DNA of 22,595 nt from JBBTRN01 sp038065175 (GCA_038065175.1 JBBTRN010000045.1:1-22595); one strand, 5' to 3'; counted from the first letter of the stretch, positions 7,537 to 14,928 are shown. The notes: a model not told the origin generated them from the sequence alone. Numbers and translations are program-made.

Positions 7537-7891
7537 AACCTAATATTAGCCCGAAGGTACAAATAATGACAACTATGGGCCACTTACCGGCTATAATTTT
7601 TTCTTTGCCTGCATCCGCACTAACCACATTATTTTCCACCTGTTCACTAGCCAAACCTTCTTCCGCCTCACTCCCCTCAAAAATTGTTGTCTCGTTTTGC
7701 AAATTTTCTTCTTTTGGAGAATTGAACGCGTTTTCAAATTCAAATTTCAAATCCGCAGGCGGAGGTAACAAAGGTTCGATTTTGGGCATTTTACTCGGGT
7801 CAGCCGGCCTGGCAAATGCTAAAAGAGGAATAGATATCCCAATGACAACTAACGCAAATCTTATTTTTTTAAATCTTAAATCATAAATCAT
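7502..7891 (-). CDS. Small exported protein with C-terminal membrane anchor
   Basis: A 129-residue protein of no recognised family. The N-terminus has a signal-like hydrophobic segment after basic residues (IRFALVVIGISIPLLAFA, about 10-27) with a plausible cleavage after AFA. A Pro/Glu-rich, acidic middle follows. The C-terminus is one transmembrane helix (WPIVVIICTFGLILGYVFW, about 104-122) and a basic tail RKKFAKK, which predicts an extracellular middle. It lies in the pilin operon, between the PilX-like gene and the ATP-grasp gene, overlapping the latter by 35 bases. Its first residues (MIYDLRF) are encoded by a 7-base repeat array, so the start may be a few codons later in evolution than the original one. 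A role at the cell surface with the pilins is inference. Confidence 0.7.
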   Translation of the reverse strand: MIYDLRFKKIRFALVVIGISIPLLAFARPADPSKMPKIEPLLPPPADLKFEFENAFNSPKEENLQNETTIFEGSEAEEGLASEQVENNVVSADAGKEKIIAGKWPIVVIICTFGLILGYVFWRKKFAKK

Positions 7892-7902
7892 AAATCTTAA
7901 AT
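7871..7902. repeat. 7-base repeat array AAATCWT at the start of the small membrane-protein gene
   Basis: AAATCTT, AAATCAT, AAATCAT, AAATCTT and a partial unit follow each other directly. The array spans the ATG (7889-7891), encodes the first residues on the minus strand and fills the gap to the PilX-like gene. Confidence 0.75.
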
Positions 7903-7906
7903 TATT

Positions 7907-9319
7907 TTAGTCGCTGGTCCAGCTAATTTGCTGATACCCTTCCGAAGAAAGCGGGTACCCTGGCGGCGGACCATAAAGCAAATTGGAATCGTAAGTATAA
8001 TTTCTGGTTTGGTACCCAGAATAGCCGCTGCAATAGCTGTAAAAAGCCGCTCGTAAAAAACTGGAAATAGAACCATAAACCGTAAGCGTATTTTTTGTTG
8101 TGTTTGAAAAACAAAACCGCTGTATGGCGCCGTTCTGAGCTATCATTGCGGCATTTATTTCTAAATCGTTCGGGGAATAGTAAGTTACCAAAACATTCCT
8201 TTCCGCCATTAGACCCAAAACATGGTTGCCGTCCTTGGCCAGGTAAGTAATGTTGTTAGGAATGTATATTTTTGCCTGTTGGTTGGCAGTGGTTGTGTAT
8301 TTGGTTGCCGCAACCGTTACTCGTCCGTTAACAACCCCTTCTACCCAGACATTGTCTTTAACAAAAATTACCCCACTTGAGGGCATGGTCATAGTGTACT
8401 GTAAAACCCTTCCGGTGGAAGAATAATCTATGTCTTCCGAATGAGCCTGACCTAAAGTGTCATAACCGGTACCATGAGTCCTCAAACCGTTAACTTTATA
8501 AACCGAGACTGTCGCATTTGAATTAAACACCAGAGAATAACCATAGTAACCGGAGCCGGAAGGCGGCAAGTCCGCTTGTCCGGTTGCCATATTTTCCAAG
8601 TCACTAAAATTCCCAGTAAAGCTGGAAAATAATATGTCCGGGACAGAAACCTGCCAAAATGCCTGTGTAGAGGCCGGGGCAGTTCCCCAAATTGCCGCAT
8701 GGGTACCGCTGCAACCGTCTCCTGACTGGCAGGTATAATTTGTTTTGGCAGATGTAATTGGCGCGTTGCCTACACCGTTAAATTGTATTCCGCTATTTGA
8801 ATGAAACTTACCGTAAAAAGTCGTGGCACTGCCCACGCTAACATAACTGTGAGTTAAAAATCCATATTGCGCCAATGAAGGAATACCGTAGCGAACCGTG
8901 ACTGTCCTTTTTTGCTTTGTGTTGTCCGTGGTATAGCCGGTTGATTTTATAGTAACAATTGTAGATCCCGGCAAAGGCGGAGTAATTTGCAAAGAATATT
9001 CCCCAATTTTTTGGTTTGTGTCTTTGTCAATGTAATCATGAATATATGGTCCCGGCGTTGTTGAAGCATTCCCGTCCCAGTAGTCTGTTGTAAAATGAGC
9101 GAGCCTCCACTGATAGTAGTTAACCCCGGCTTCAGCAATATCAAACGCCTGCTCGCGATTTACAGTAGAGCGAATAACCCTAAGCTGGGCGGCGGCATAA
9201 GCCAATACGCCAACCATAACCATTGCAAAAATAAAAATTACCACCAAATTGTAAACAATTATGGTTCCACTTTGGGAATTTGAAATTTTTGATTTAAGAT
9301 TTAAAATTTCCGCGGTCAT
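7907..9319 (-). CDS. PilX-like type IV pilus accessory (minor pilin-like) protein
   Basis: The 470-residue protein starts with a short leader and QSGTIIVYNLVVIFIFAMVMVGVLAYAAAQ (about 16-45), a membrane helix of the type found in PilX N-terminal domains, followed by REQAFDIAEAGVNYYQWRLAH, which matches the conserved (A)xxxAEAGxxxA region of PilX/PilX-like proteins. The rest is a Ser/Thr/Tyr/Gly-rich, probably beta-rich extracellular part with four cysteines clustered in two places (TCQSGDGCSG and CFSN/CSG). The ATG at 9317-9319 has AAAGGA seven bases upstream. It follows two prepilin genes and probably belongs to the same pilus or pseudopilus assembly. The first residues (EILNLKSKISNS) read through a repeat-type AT-rich segment. 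Confidence 0.8.
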   Translation of the reverse strand: MTAEILNLKSKISNSQSGTIIVYNLVVIFIFAMVMVGVLAYAAAQLRVIRSTVNREQAFDIAEAGVNYYQWRLAHFTTDYWDGNASTTPGPYIHDYIDKDTNQKIGEYSLQITPPLPGSTIVTIKSTGYTTDNTKQKRTVTVRYGIPSLAQYGFLTHSYVSVGSATTFYGKFHSNSGIQFNGVGNAPITSAKTNYTCQSGDGCSGTHAAIWGTAPASTQAFWQVSVPDILFSSFTGNFSDLENMATGQADLPPSGSGYYGYSLVFNSNATVSVYKVNGLRTHGTGYDTLGQAHSEDIDYSSTGRVLQYTMTMPSSGVIFVKDNVWVEGVVNGRVTVAATKYTTTANQQAKIYIPNNITYLAKDGNHVLGLMAERNVLVTYYSPNDLEINAAMIAQNGAIQRFCFSNTTKNTLTVYGSISSFLRAAFYSYCSGYSGYQTRNYTYDSNLLYGPPPGYPLSSEGYQQISWTSD

Positions 9320-9341
9320 AATTTTTCCTTTGTTAAAATTT

Positions 9342-10118
9342 TTAGTCGCCCAAATTAGTCTTAAGCCCTCTTATTGCCGCGCTGGCCGTAACCGAATAAT
9401 AATTTGTATTTGTCACACCGCCTTTGTTATAAACTTTCAAATCCATTTTAATAAATTTTACAGTCGTGACATTTACCGGCTGGATAAGAGCGGTTTGAGA
9501 TCCTGTGTAAGCTCCGCTATAATAGTAAAATACCGCATTGCCGCCGTTGGCAAGATTGTTCTGCACAGTAGTAATTTTTTCATTTCCGGAATTGTAGGCT
9601 AAGGGATTTCCGGTGGGTTTTATTAGACCTCTCATTAACGCGCCGTTTTGAACAAAATAACGGACTCTTTCCACATCTGTGCCGCCGTCTAAGTTAGCAT
9701 AAAAAGTTAAAGTCTGCTCGCTTGCGGTTTCTAATTGGTACGCCCCGGCAGACGAAACCGCCGCGTTCCTAAGTTCGTTAATTATACTGAAAGAAAGTTT
9801 TCTTGCTTGGTCACTGTCAGCAAGTAAATTTGACTGCTTGCCGGACGAAACAAAAACATTGGAAACTAAAGCTATAAGCCCCACAAAAACCAACACAAAA
9901 ATAAAAACCGCGACAATAACTTCAATCAGGGTAAACCCGGCACCACTTTTAAAAAAATTAATGAGGTAAAAATTTGATTGCGATTTCTCCCGCGCAGCAC
10001 TTGATTTTCGAATATGCTTAAAAAGTGGTGCCGGGTAAAGCCCTTTTTTGAAATAGTCAAAAATTCTAAATTTCAGGCTTTGAATATTATTTACAATTTG
10101 AAATTTGTAATTTGGCAT
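9342..10118 (-). CDS. Type IV prepilin-like protein with unusually long leader
   Basis: A class III (prepilin) signal is plain: KSGAG, then FTLIEVIVAVFIFVLVFVGLIALV, with the predicted cleavage after Gly61 and Glu at +5. The remaining 200 residues look like a pseudopilin body. It would be cut and methylated by a PilD-type peptidase and assembled in a pilus or secretion pseudopilus. The leader of about 61 residues is far longer than the usual 6-25. It is encoded by repeat-like AT-rich DNA plus an inverted repeat (9935-10037), so the leader was probably extended by insertion. The ATG at 10116-10118 lies five bases after the stop of the preceding prepilin gene and has no clear Shine-Dalgarno sequence, which suggests coupling. 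Confidence 0.85.
   Translation of the reverse strand: MPNYKFQIVNNIQSLKFRIFDYFKKGLYPAPLFKHIRKSSAAREKSQSNFYLINFFKSGAGFTLIEVIVAVFIFVLVFVGLIALVSNVFVSSGKQSNLLADSDQARKLSFSIINELRNAAVSSAGAYQLETASEQTLTFYANLDGGTDVERVRYFVQNGALMRGLIKPTGNPLAYNSGNEKITTVQNNLANGGNAVFYYYSGAYTGSQTALIQPVNVTTVKFIKMDLKVYNKGGVTNTNYYSVTASAAIRGLKTNLGD
9935..10037. repeat. Inverted repeat, 16-bp perfect arms, in the prepilin leader
   Basis: ACCCGGCACCACTTTT at 9935-9950 is the exact reverse complement of 10022-10037; 71 bases separate the arms. One arm encodes part of KSGAGFT, that is the prepilin cleavage site itself; the other encodes part of the upstream leader (LYPAPLF). This looks like an inverted duplication of the cleavage-site DNA. 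Confidence 0.85.
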
Positions 10119-10123
10119 TTATT

Positions 10124-11938
10124 TTACGGGCTCATTAACACTTCATAGGGCTGATTGCCGTTAACATTTATCCCGTCTATGTTATAAATTTGGTAGCCTG
10201 GCATAGTCACATCTAAGTCGTAATTATTGCCCGAAGTTAAATCTCCAAAATAAACCTGTCCGGGCGTAAAACACCCGGAAACATAATTAATATTTATGGA
10301 GGTCAAAATTGGCGTTTCTTTGTCGTCAGTTGTCGCAAGATACGCTTTATAACGAATATAACGAGTACTGTCATGGGCGGAAGAAATATTGTTTCCGGAA
10401 ACAGTATAATAAGTTCCGGAAGTTCCGTCCGGACCAAAATAACTCCATGGCCCGTTTATGTTGTTTGAAGAAGTCAACTGAAATTGTAAAGTAGTGGAGG
10501 CGTGCTGAGTGGTTGGCTGCCAGGAAATAGTTGTGAAATTAGTACTCCCGGTACCGGTGTCAAAGGTAGAAGACTCCAGCCAACCGGAAAGCAAATATCT
10601 GCCGGTAACTTTTTTTAAACGCAGACCTGTGGGTACAGAATTTATATCTACATTTCCGTCGTCTTGAAAATATCTGTCAGGCGTGGAAGTGGACCAATTC
10701 TGCGTACCCCCGCCCTGCGTCCAATCACCCTGAACCCAAACACTCCCTCCTGTAGTGCCATAATAGTCTTGCGGCTGGCTGCCGCCTTTCCGCAAATGTA
10801 CAGAAGCGCCTTCCAATGCTGTTCCGGTAGAGATGTCTTTAACAATTACCAAAAGGCTGTTGGCTGTGGAGTTAGTGCCTAAAACCATGGTAAAAGTTTG
10901 GCTTGTGCCGGGAAGAACTTCTATTTTCTGAATTGGCGAAGTCCCGCGCACAACCCATGACTGACCAACTAAAAGCGTAGGAGTATAAGTGTCCCATTCA
11001 ATATTCGTTAAACTGACCTGTCCGGCACTGGAAGTAAAGTCCTGGTTAAACCTATAGACATCCGGATTGCTTCCAATAAGCCTTTCCCCGTGAACATTCA
11101 TATTTACACCACTAACACTTTGACAAAAACTATCCCAGGTTCTTATGGTTAAATTGGAAAATAAATCTATAAATAAACTTATTTCCGTAACCTGGCCGTT
11201 TATTACTGTGGCGTCGGGGTTAATGGGGCTGGGATTTTGAGCTGTTACCGGATAAGTCTGGTCAGTAGTGTAGCCGGATTTAGTTGCGGTAACTCTATAA
11301 TTATTTATGGCCGCAGGCAGGCCGACCTCCACCCACTCGCCATTGCTGCCGCTTTGCCTGTCCAAAATAATCGTCGGTGAACTTGTGGGATGTTGAATAT
11401 GTATATCAGCACCGGCAACAGGCTGGCCGGAGTAATTAAAAACTTTAACTTTAATTGCCCCCGCGTTACTTGTGCCCTCCAAACCCTTTGGCACTACATT
11501 GGTTACAAAATCCGTGACCTGGTTTGTTCCTGTGTTTAAAACACTCATTTTGACCTGTTTATAGTCAGCCGGTGCCGGGTCATTGGGACTGCCGCCCACT
11601 GTGCCGTCAGCCGTGTCGTCTACAAAAGTAACTTCATAAAATATTTTATAATTAAAAGCTTCGATTTTTACATTAACCGCGTTGGCAAAGTCTGCTAAAA
11701 CCCCGGACGGGTTGCCATTTATAGTACCTACATCGTCATAGGGCATATTGCGGACAATTTCCAAATAGTTGGAAGCCAAACTGGCCAGCACGGTTTTTTC
11801 ACGCGCGACTTTGACTGAACGTGACAAAACTAAAAACGAACTCAAAACACCGGACACTAACACTGCAAAAACCGCCATGCCGACTAACAATTCAACAAGC
11901 GTAAATCCCAAATTAAATTGTGCTTTTCCCCTCGCCAT
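10124..11938 (-). CDS. Prepilin-like protein with carboxypeptidase-regulatory-like domains (putative pilus adhesin)
   Basis: The N-terminus is a classical prepilin: MARGKAQFNLG, then FTLVELLVGMAVFAVLVSGVLSSFLVL, with Glu at +5 and an 11-residue leader. I prefer this ATG (11936-11938) because it lies about 30 bases after the presumed transcription start; a TTG at 11957-11959 seven codons upstream is in frame. The body is very large for a pilin (about 600 residues). It includes two segments like carboxypeptidase regulatory domains: IKVKVFNYSGQPVAGADIHI with SNGEWVEVGLP and YRVTATKSGY, and LLVIVKDISTGTALEGASVHL. A further beta-sandwich-like stretch follows (SSTFDTG to ILTSININYVSG). Such Ig-like folds on pilin stalks suggest adhesion or tip display, by inference. 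Next gene starts after 5 bases. Confidence 0.85.
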   Translation of the reverse strand: MARGKAQFNLGFTLVELLVGMAVFAVLVSGVLSSFLVLSRSVKVAREKTVLASLASNYLEIVRNMPYDDVGTINGNPSGVLADFANAVNVKIEAFNYKIFYEVTFVDDTADGTVGGSPNDPAPADYKQVKMSVLNTGTNQVTDFVTNVVPKGLEGTSNAGAIKVKVFNYSGQPVAGADIHIQHPTSSPTIILDRQSGSNGEWVEVGLPAAINNYRVTATKSGYTTDQTYPVTAQNPSPINPDATVINGQVTEISLFIDLFSNLTIRTWDSFCQSVSGVNMNVHGERLIGSNPDVYRFNQDFTSSAGQVSLTNIEWDTYTPTLLVGQSWVVRGTSPIQKIEVLPGTSQTFTMVLGTNSTANSLLVIVKDISTGTALEGASVHLRKGGSQPQDYYGTTGGSVWVQGDWTQGGGTQNWSTSTPDRYFQDDGNVDINSVPTGLRLKKVTGRYLLSGWLESSTFDTGTGSTNFTTISWQPTTQHASTTLQFQLTSSNNINGPWSYFGPDGTSGTYYTVSGNNISSAHDSTRYIRYKAYLATTDDKETPILTSININYVSGCFTPGQVYFGDLTSGNNYDLDVTMPGYQIYNIDGINVNGNQPYEVLMSP

Positions 11939-11978
11939 TTTATTGAATGTTTGTTTCAACCCGTTGACTTACAATTTT

Positions 11979-11987
11979 ATTGTACCA
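11979..11987 (-). promoter_or_regulatory. Extended -10 promoter for the pilin operon
   Basis: On the minus strand TGG directly precedes TACAAT (11979-11984), an extended -10. No good -35 is visible. Transcription would start near 11970, giving about 30 bases of leader before the ATG at 11938. Confidence 0.4.
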
Positions 11988-11990
11988 CTT

Positions 11991-12401
11991 TTACGATAAA
12001 AACATAAAATCAATCGCCACTGGTCTGAGAGCTTGTGCCTGGAAAGCAGGAAATTCCGACCCTGACATAAAATTGTAAAAACCCTTTAAACCGCCCAGGC
12101 TTTCGGATGTTGGAAAATTATGATTTTTACTAATTTCGTCATACTTTTGTAAAAGCTCATTTATTCCAACATGCGTGCCATGCTCCAACATATCTGCTTC
12201 TAATTCATCACTGCCGTCCATTATTAAGTTTATTATTTCTAATATTAACTGGATTAACTCTTGCCTTCTGTCCAGCAAATCTCCCGTCTCTTTTTTACCG
12301 TTTTTAAACGCGAAGAATCGGGAGGAACTATTCTTAGACCTCGGTTTTTGTCGGTCATATAATTTTTTAAAACTTAACCGGCAATAAATATTCCGAGTCA
12401 T
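11991..12401 (-). CDS. Hypothetical protein
   Basis: A 136-residue open frame between the dehydrogenase-like gene and the large prepilin gene; I recognise no family. Residues about 40-75 form a likely amphipathic helix (DLLDRRQELIQLILEIINLIMDG) followed by an acidic stretch (DELEADMLEHG). No signal peptide or membrane helix is visible. The first ATG lies inside the preceding gene (35-base overlap), and the basic, Ser-rich first 35 residues are unlike the rest, so the true start may be downstream. It fills an otherwise gene-free 400-base gap, which is the main reason to accept it. Confidence 0.5.
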   Translation of the reverse strand: MTRNIYCRLSFKKLYDRQKPRSKNSSSRFFAFKNGKKETGDLLDRRQELIQLILEIINLIMDGSDELEADMLEHGTHVGINELLQKYDEISKNHNFPTSESLGGLKGFYNFMSGSEFPAFQAQALRPVAIDFMFLS

Positions 12402-13788
12402 TTTCAGGAAGGCCGGAAGGGTTATCTTTTTTAAACACCAGCAAGCCTGTATCTGTTGAAGGTTTGCTAAAATTAATTAAGGATTCAAACGGTACAAAGT
12501 CAGCGGTCATCCAATCACCTTGCGCTTGCGCATAAGATTCGCCTAATACTTTCCCATTCTCGTCGAGCACCTGAACCGGAAAACTGGCTTCAAAAAACCA
12601 AGAGCCCTTTGCTTTGCCTGTAATTTTAAGAGGTGATGAAATTACCGAGTTTTCTTTAGGGCTGTCTATAATTACATTATTCGATGTTGATGCCGCATCT
12701 CCCAAATACTGGATTTTATACACTACCCCGGCTTTGTCATCGCTTACATACATTACTCCGCCTGGCCCTGGCAGAACATCTACCGGCCGTCCTAGTGCGG
12801 TTTCGCCGTCTTTGGCGAGCCAACCGGAAATAAAATCTTCCACCTGTGGTGAGCCTGTCGAATCCGTTCCCTCGTAATTTCCTTGCGCATCAAGTTTTAT
12901 TCTTGATAGTTTATAGCCCGTGGGCTGTGTACGATTCCAAGAACCGTGGAAAGCCACAACAAGATCGTGCCAATAATCTTCCGGCCATCCTTCTTCCGGA
13001 ATAAAAGCCAAACCTAAAGGCGCGCTATGGGCAGGGAGACCTATGACAGGGTCTTCCAAATGATAGCATCTAACTGTTTTATTTGGTTCAAAAGTAATAT
13101 CACGAATTTGGAAACCGTAGCAATAAGGCCACCCGTAATTTCGCCCTTCTTGTACTTCATTAATTTCGTCCGGCGGCAAATCGTCGCCCAAATGATCCCG
13201 CCCCATTTCCGTTGCCCAGATTTTTCCGTCAACTGGATTGGTTGCCATAAAAACCGAGTTGCGCAAACCGCTTGCGACTTTTTTAAAATCGGTCCTGTCT
13301 TTATTCATAGAATAAATTGAAGCCAAACGTTCGTCCTTTTCATAACATACGTCGCAACTAGACCCTATGGAAACATATAATCTACCATCACTCCCAAAAT
13401 GCAAAGTACGTGTAAAGTGCCGACCGCCTTTGGGCAGATCTATAATTTTTCGCCCTTGGTCATCACTATACAAATCCAGTCGAGTAATTTTATTTTCTTC
13501 TGCAAAGAATAAAGTAATATCGTCAATAGCCAAGCCATGCGGACGAACTAAATTTTTAAAGGCGGCATTTTGGGATATTACTTGCCCGTTCTCAATTTGC
13601 AATTGGGTAATGATTCCTTCACTTGTCTGGCTTACCCACATATTACCATACCTATCTATGGCCATTGCTCTCGCGCCCGGCAAATCTTTAGCGAAGATCG
13701 ATATAGCAAAACCCTTGGGGACTTTTAAGGGAAAGTTGGTATTGTTTTGTGTTTCTGGCAAATTCGGGTCGTTCGATTTTGGCACCAA
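12367..13788 (-). CDS. Glucose/sorbosone dehydrogenase-like beta-propeller protein with C-terminal Gmad2 domain
   Basis: Residues about 25-365 match the PQQ-type glucose/sorbosone dehydrogenase family: PKGFAISIFAKDLPGARAMA, the GGRHFTRTLHFGSDGRLYVSIGSSC blade with its conserved His, ASGLRNSVFMATNP, GDDLPPDEINEV, GRNYGWPYCYG and LAFHGSWNR-type (VVAFHGSWNR) motifs. Residues about 371-473 resemble Gmad2, an Ig-like domain known from spore-germination proteins (SPLKITGKAKGSWFFEASFPVQV ... LLVFKKDNPSGLPENDSEYLLPVKF shows the pattern). The family acts outside the cytoplasm on sugars or aldoses, but many members have no proven substrate. In this frame the first start is TTG (13786-13788). The open frame continues upstream to a stop at 13825-13827, before which lies a membrane anchor in the same frame (see 13825-13920). 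As drawn, the protein has no export signal. Confidence 0.85.
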   Translation of the reverse strand: MVPKSNDPNLPETQNNTNFPLKVPKGFAISIFAKDLPGARAMAIDRYGNMWVSQTSEGIITQLQIENGQVISQNAAFKNLVRPHGLAIDDITLFFAEENKITRLDLYSDDQGRKIIDLPKGGRHFTRTLHFGSDGRLYVSIGSSCDVCYEKDERLASIYSMNKDRTDFKKVASGLRNSVFMATNPVDGKIWATEMGRDHLGDDLPPDEINEVQEGRNYGWPYCYGFQIRDITFEPNKTVRCYHLEDPVIGLPAHSAPLGLAFIPEEGWPEDYWHDLVVAFHGSWNRTQPTGYKLSRIKLDAQGNYEGTDSTGSPQVEDFISGWLAKDGETALGRPVDVLPGPGGVMYVSDDKAGVVYKIQYLGDAASTSNNVIIDSPKENSVISSPLKITGKAKGSWFFEASFPVQVLDENGKVLGESYAQAQGDWMTADFVPFESLINFSKPSTDTGLLVFKKDNPSGLPENDSEYLLPVKF

Positions 13789-13824
13789 ATCTGTAATATC
13801 CCCGCTAGGATTCCTAAAAGCCGG

Positions 13825-13920
13825 TCACGCTCCTCTAAAATTTTTCCATACCCAACTCCCTGCCCATAAAATTATGATCAATGCTATTGCCACTCCCAGT
13901 GGCTGTAAATTTTTTTTCAT
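13825..13920 (-). pseudogene. Detached N-terminal membrane anchor of the dehydrogenase-like protein, ended by in-frame TGA
   Basis: From an ATG at 13918-13920 the frame reads a basic start and a strong hydrophobic helix (LGVAIALIIILWAGSWVW) for 31 residues, then TGA at 13825-13827. After the TGA the same frame stays open for 12 codons (PAFRNPSGDITD) into the dehydrogenase body. An anchor is what this exported family needs, so I read this as the original N-terminus cut by a nonsense codon; readthrough or a sequencing error are alternatives. Confidence 0.6.
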
Positions 13921-13937
13921 AAAGATTTGTTGATACA

Positions 13938-13971
13938 AACATTCTGACATTCTGCAGAATGTCAGAATGTT
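13938..13971. repeat. 34-bp perfect palindrome after the LysE/RhtB gene
   Basis: AACATTCTGACATTCTG followed directly by its reverse complement, with no loop. It begins within the exporter's stop codon and ends 17 bases before the anchor ATG of the dehydrogenase gene. ATTCTG occurs twice in each arm. It can form a strong hairpin that may end or protect the exporter mRNA; no long T tract follows on the minus strand. Confidence 0.85.
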
Positions 13972-14614
13972 ATTTTTGGTTGCTTAAAGCCACTTTAACG
14001 CCAAGCACGATTAACACGACGCCAATGGTTTTTTCCGCGAATTTTTGCACACGCTGGAATTTGGCTCTTACCGCGCCGACTGAAATTACAAACGCTACAA
14101 AGCCAAACCAAAGCATTGTCATACCTATCATCTCCAAACCATATAACGCCTGAACAAACCTTGGAGTTTCGGGGCTAATAACTTGCGTAAAAAGCGCGAG
14201 CAAAAACAAAGTAACTTTGGGGTTTAAGACATTGGTCAAAAAGCCTTGTTTGATGACAATAAATTTAGACATGTCTTCATTTACAGATCGTGATGCGTCA
14301 ATATTTGCAATCGAGCTTTTAGACCTTAACGACTTTACACCTAAAAATATTAAATAACCGGCGCCGAAAAGTTTTATTACGGAAAACAAAACTATGGATT
14401 TAGAAATTAAAAGACCAATGCCTAAAAGGCAATAAGCAATATGCACAACCATGCCCAAGGAAAGTCCAAGCGCAGTAAACAGCCCGCTACGTCTGGAATA
14501 CACCAGGGCGTTTCTGACTGTGAGCACAAAATCCGGCCCCGGCGACATCACTGCCAAAAAATGCACACCCGCGACTATTAAAAATTCGTTTAAATAATTC
14601 ACCCAGTATATCAA
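13970..14614 (-). CDS. LysE/RhtB family amino-acid exporter
   Basis: The 214-residue membrane protein has the family signature near the start (GVHFLAVMSPGPDFVLTVRNAL, about 16-37) and about six hydrophobic helices, typical of LysE/RhtB/ThrE-type exporters of amino acids such as homoserine, threonine or lysine. Motif GLSLGMVVHIAYCLLGIG matches the second helix. The cytoplasmic loop near residues 100-125 is polar and has no membrane helix. The TTG start (14612-14614) overlaps the TGA stop of the GIY-YIG gene and has GGGAGG touching it; a GTG at 14600-14602 with the same GGGAGG 11-12 bases upstream is a realistic alternative. That GGGAGG lies in an inverted repeat arm, so it could be hidden by base pairing with the start of the GIY-YIG message. 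Substrate unknown. Confidence 0.9.
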   Translation of the reverse strand: MIYWVNYLNEFLIVAGVHFLAVMSPGPDFVLTVRNALVYSRRSGLFTALGLSLGMVVHIAYCLLGIGLLISKSIVLFSVIKLFGAGYLIFLGVKSLRSKSSIANIDASRSVNEDMSKFIVIKQGFLTNVLNPKVTLFLLALFTQVISPETPRFVQALYGLEMIGMTMLWFGFVAFVISVGAVRAKFQRVQKFAEKTIGVVLIVLGVKVALSNQK

Positions 14615-14916
14615 CCTCCCATTCCAAACGCCTGTCTGGAATTTTTGTATTTAATTAATCGTAAACCCAAAAACTTGCGGCCTTGATGAGTCTTTAGGTA
14701 ATTCTCTCGGCGTTTGGCATCTTCCGAATGGGTACAGCCTTCAAAATAAATAAGCTTGAAAGGTATCATAAATTTAGTGGTAAAAGTCTTGCCTTTCTTA
14801 TGTTCTTCTAACCGTCTTTTTAGGTTACTGGTGTAGCCAATATATCTTGATCCATCTATCAGACTTTCTAAAACGTATACATAGAAGAACGAAATGGGAG
14901 GTTGTATTACTGGGTT
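14601..14916. repeat. Inverted repeat pair enclosing the first GIY-YIG gene
   Basis: The left arm (14601-14623) and right arm (14894-14916) are reverse complements over 23 bases except for a 3-base centre: an exact 12-base block (AATGGGAGGTTG) and an exact 8-base block (TACTGGGT). The arms lie at the start and the end of the GIY-YIG coding sequence. Confidence 0.85.
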
Positions 14917-14928
14917 CATAAAACTCAT
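14611..14928 (-). CDS. GIY-YIG nuclease superfamily protein
   Basis: A 105-residue single-domain protein of the small GIY-YIG type (YhbQ/UvrC N-terminal-like). It shows FYVYVLESLIDGSRYIGYTSNLKRRLEEH (about 15-43; the YVY...YIG pair is the GIY...YIG motif, with the conserved Arg in LKRR) and the helix AKRRENYLKTHQGRKFL with the catalytic Glu. Size is normal. Cellular role is not established; members include repair-type and homing-type nucleases. The first residues (MNPVIQPPIS) and the last (MGG) are encoded by the arms of an inverted repeat. An ATG three codons in is an alternative start. It overlaps the exporter gene by about 4 bases. Confidence 0.88.
   Translation of the reverse strand: MSFMNPVIQPPISFFYVYVLESLIDGSRYIGYTSNLKRRLEEHKKGKTFTTKFMIPFKLIYFEGCTHSEDAKRRENYLKTHQGRKFLGLRLIKYKNSRQAFGMGG

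Noticed and set aside
13825..13827. Recoded UGA (Gly or Trp) as in some candidate phyla
   Set aside because: Several well-recognised genes here (acylphosphatase, YjbQ, M23, HAD, AbrB-type) end in TGA at the expected length; reading through would add unrelated residues.
13795..13830. Selenocysteine insertion at the in-frame TGA
   Set aside because: A small TAGGA-A-TCCTA dyad follows, but there is no convincing SECIS-type stem with a conserved loop, and the residue lies in a linker rather than in an active site.
13367..13933. 188-codon plus-strand open frame
   Set aside because: Antisense to the dehydrogenase-like gene and its anchor; no family features.
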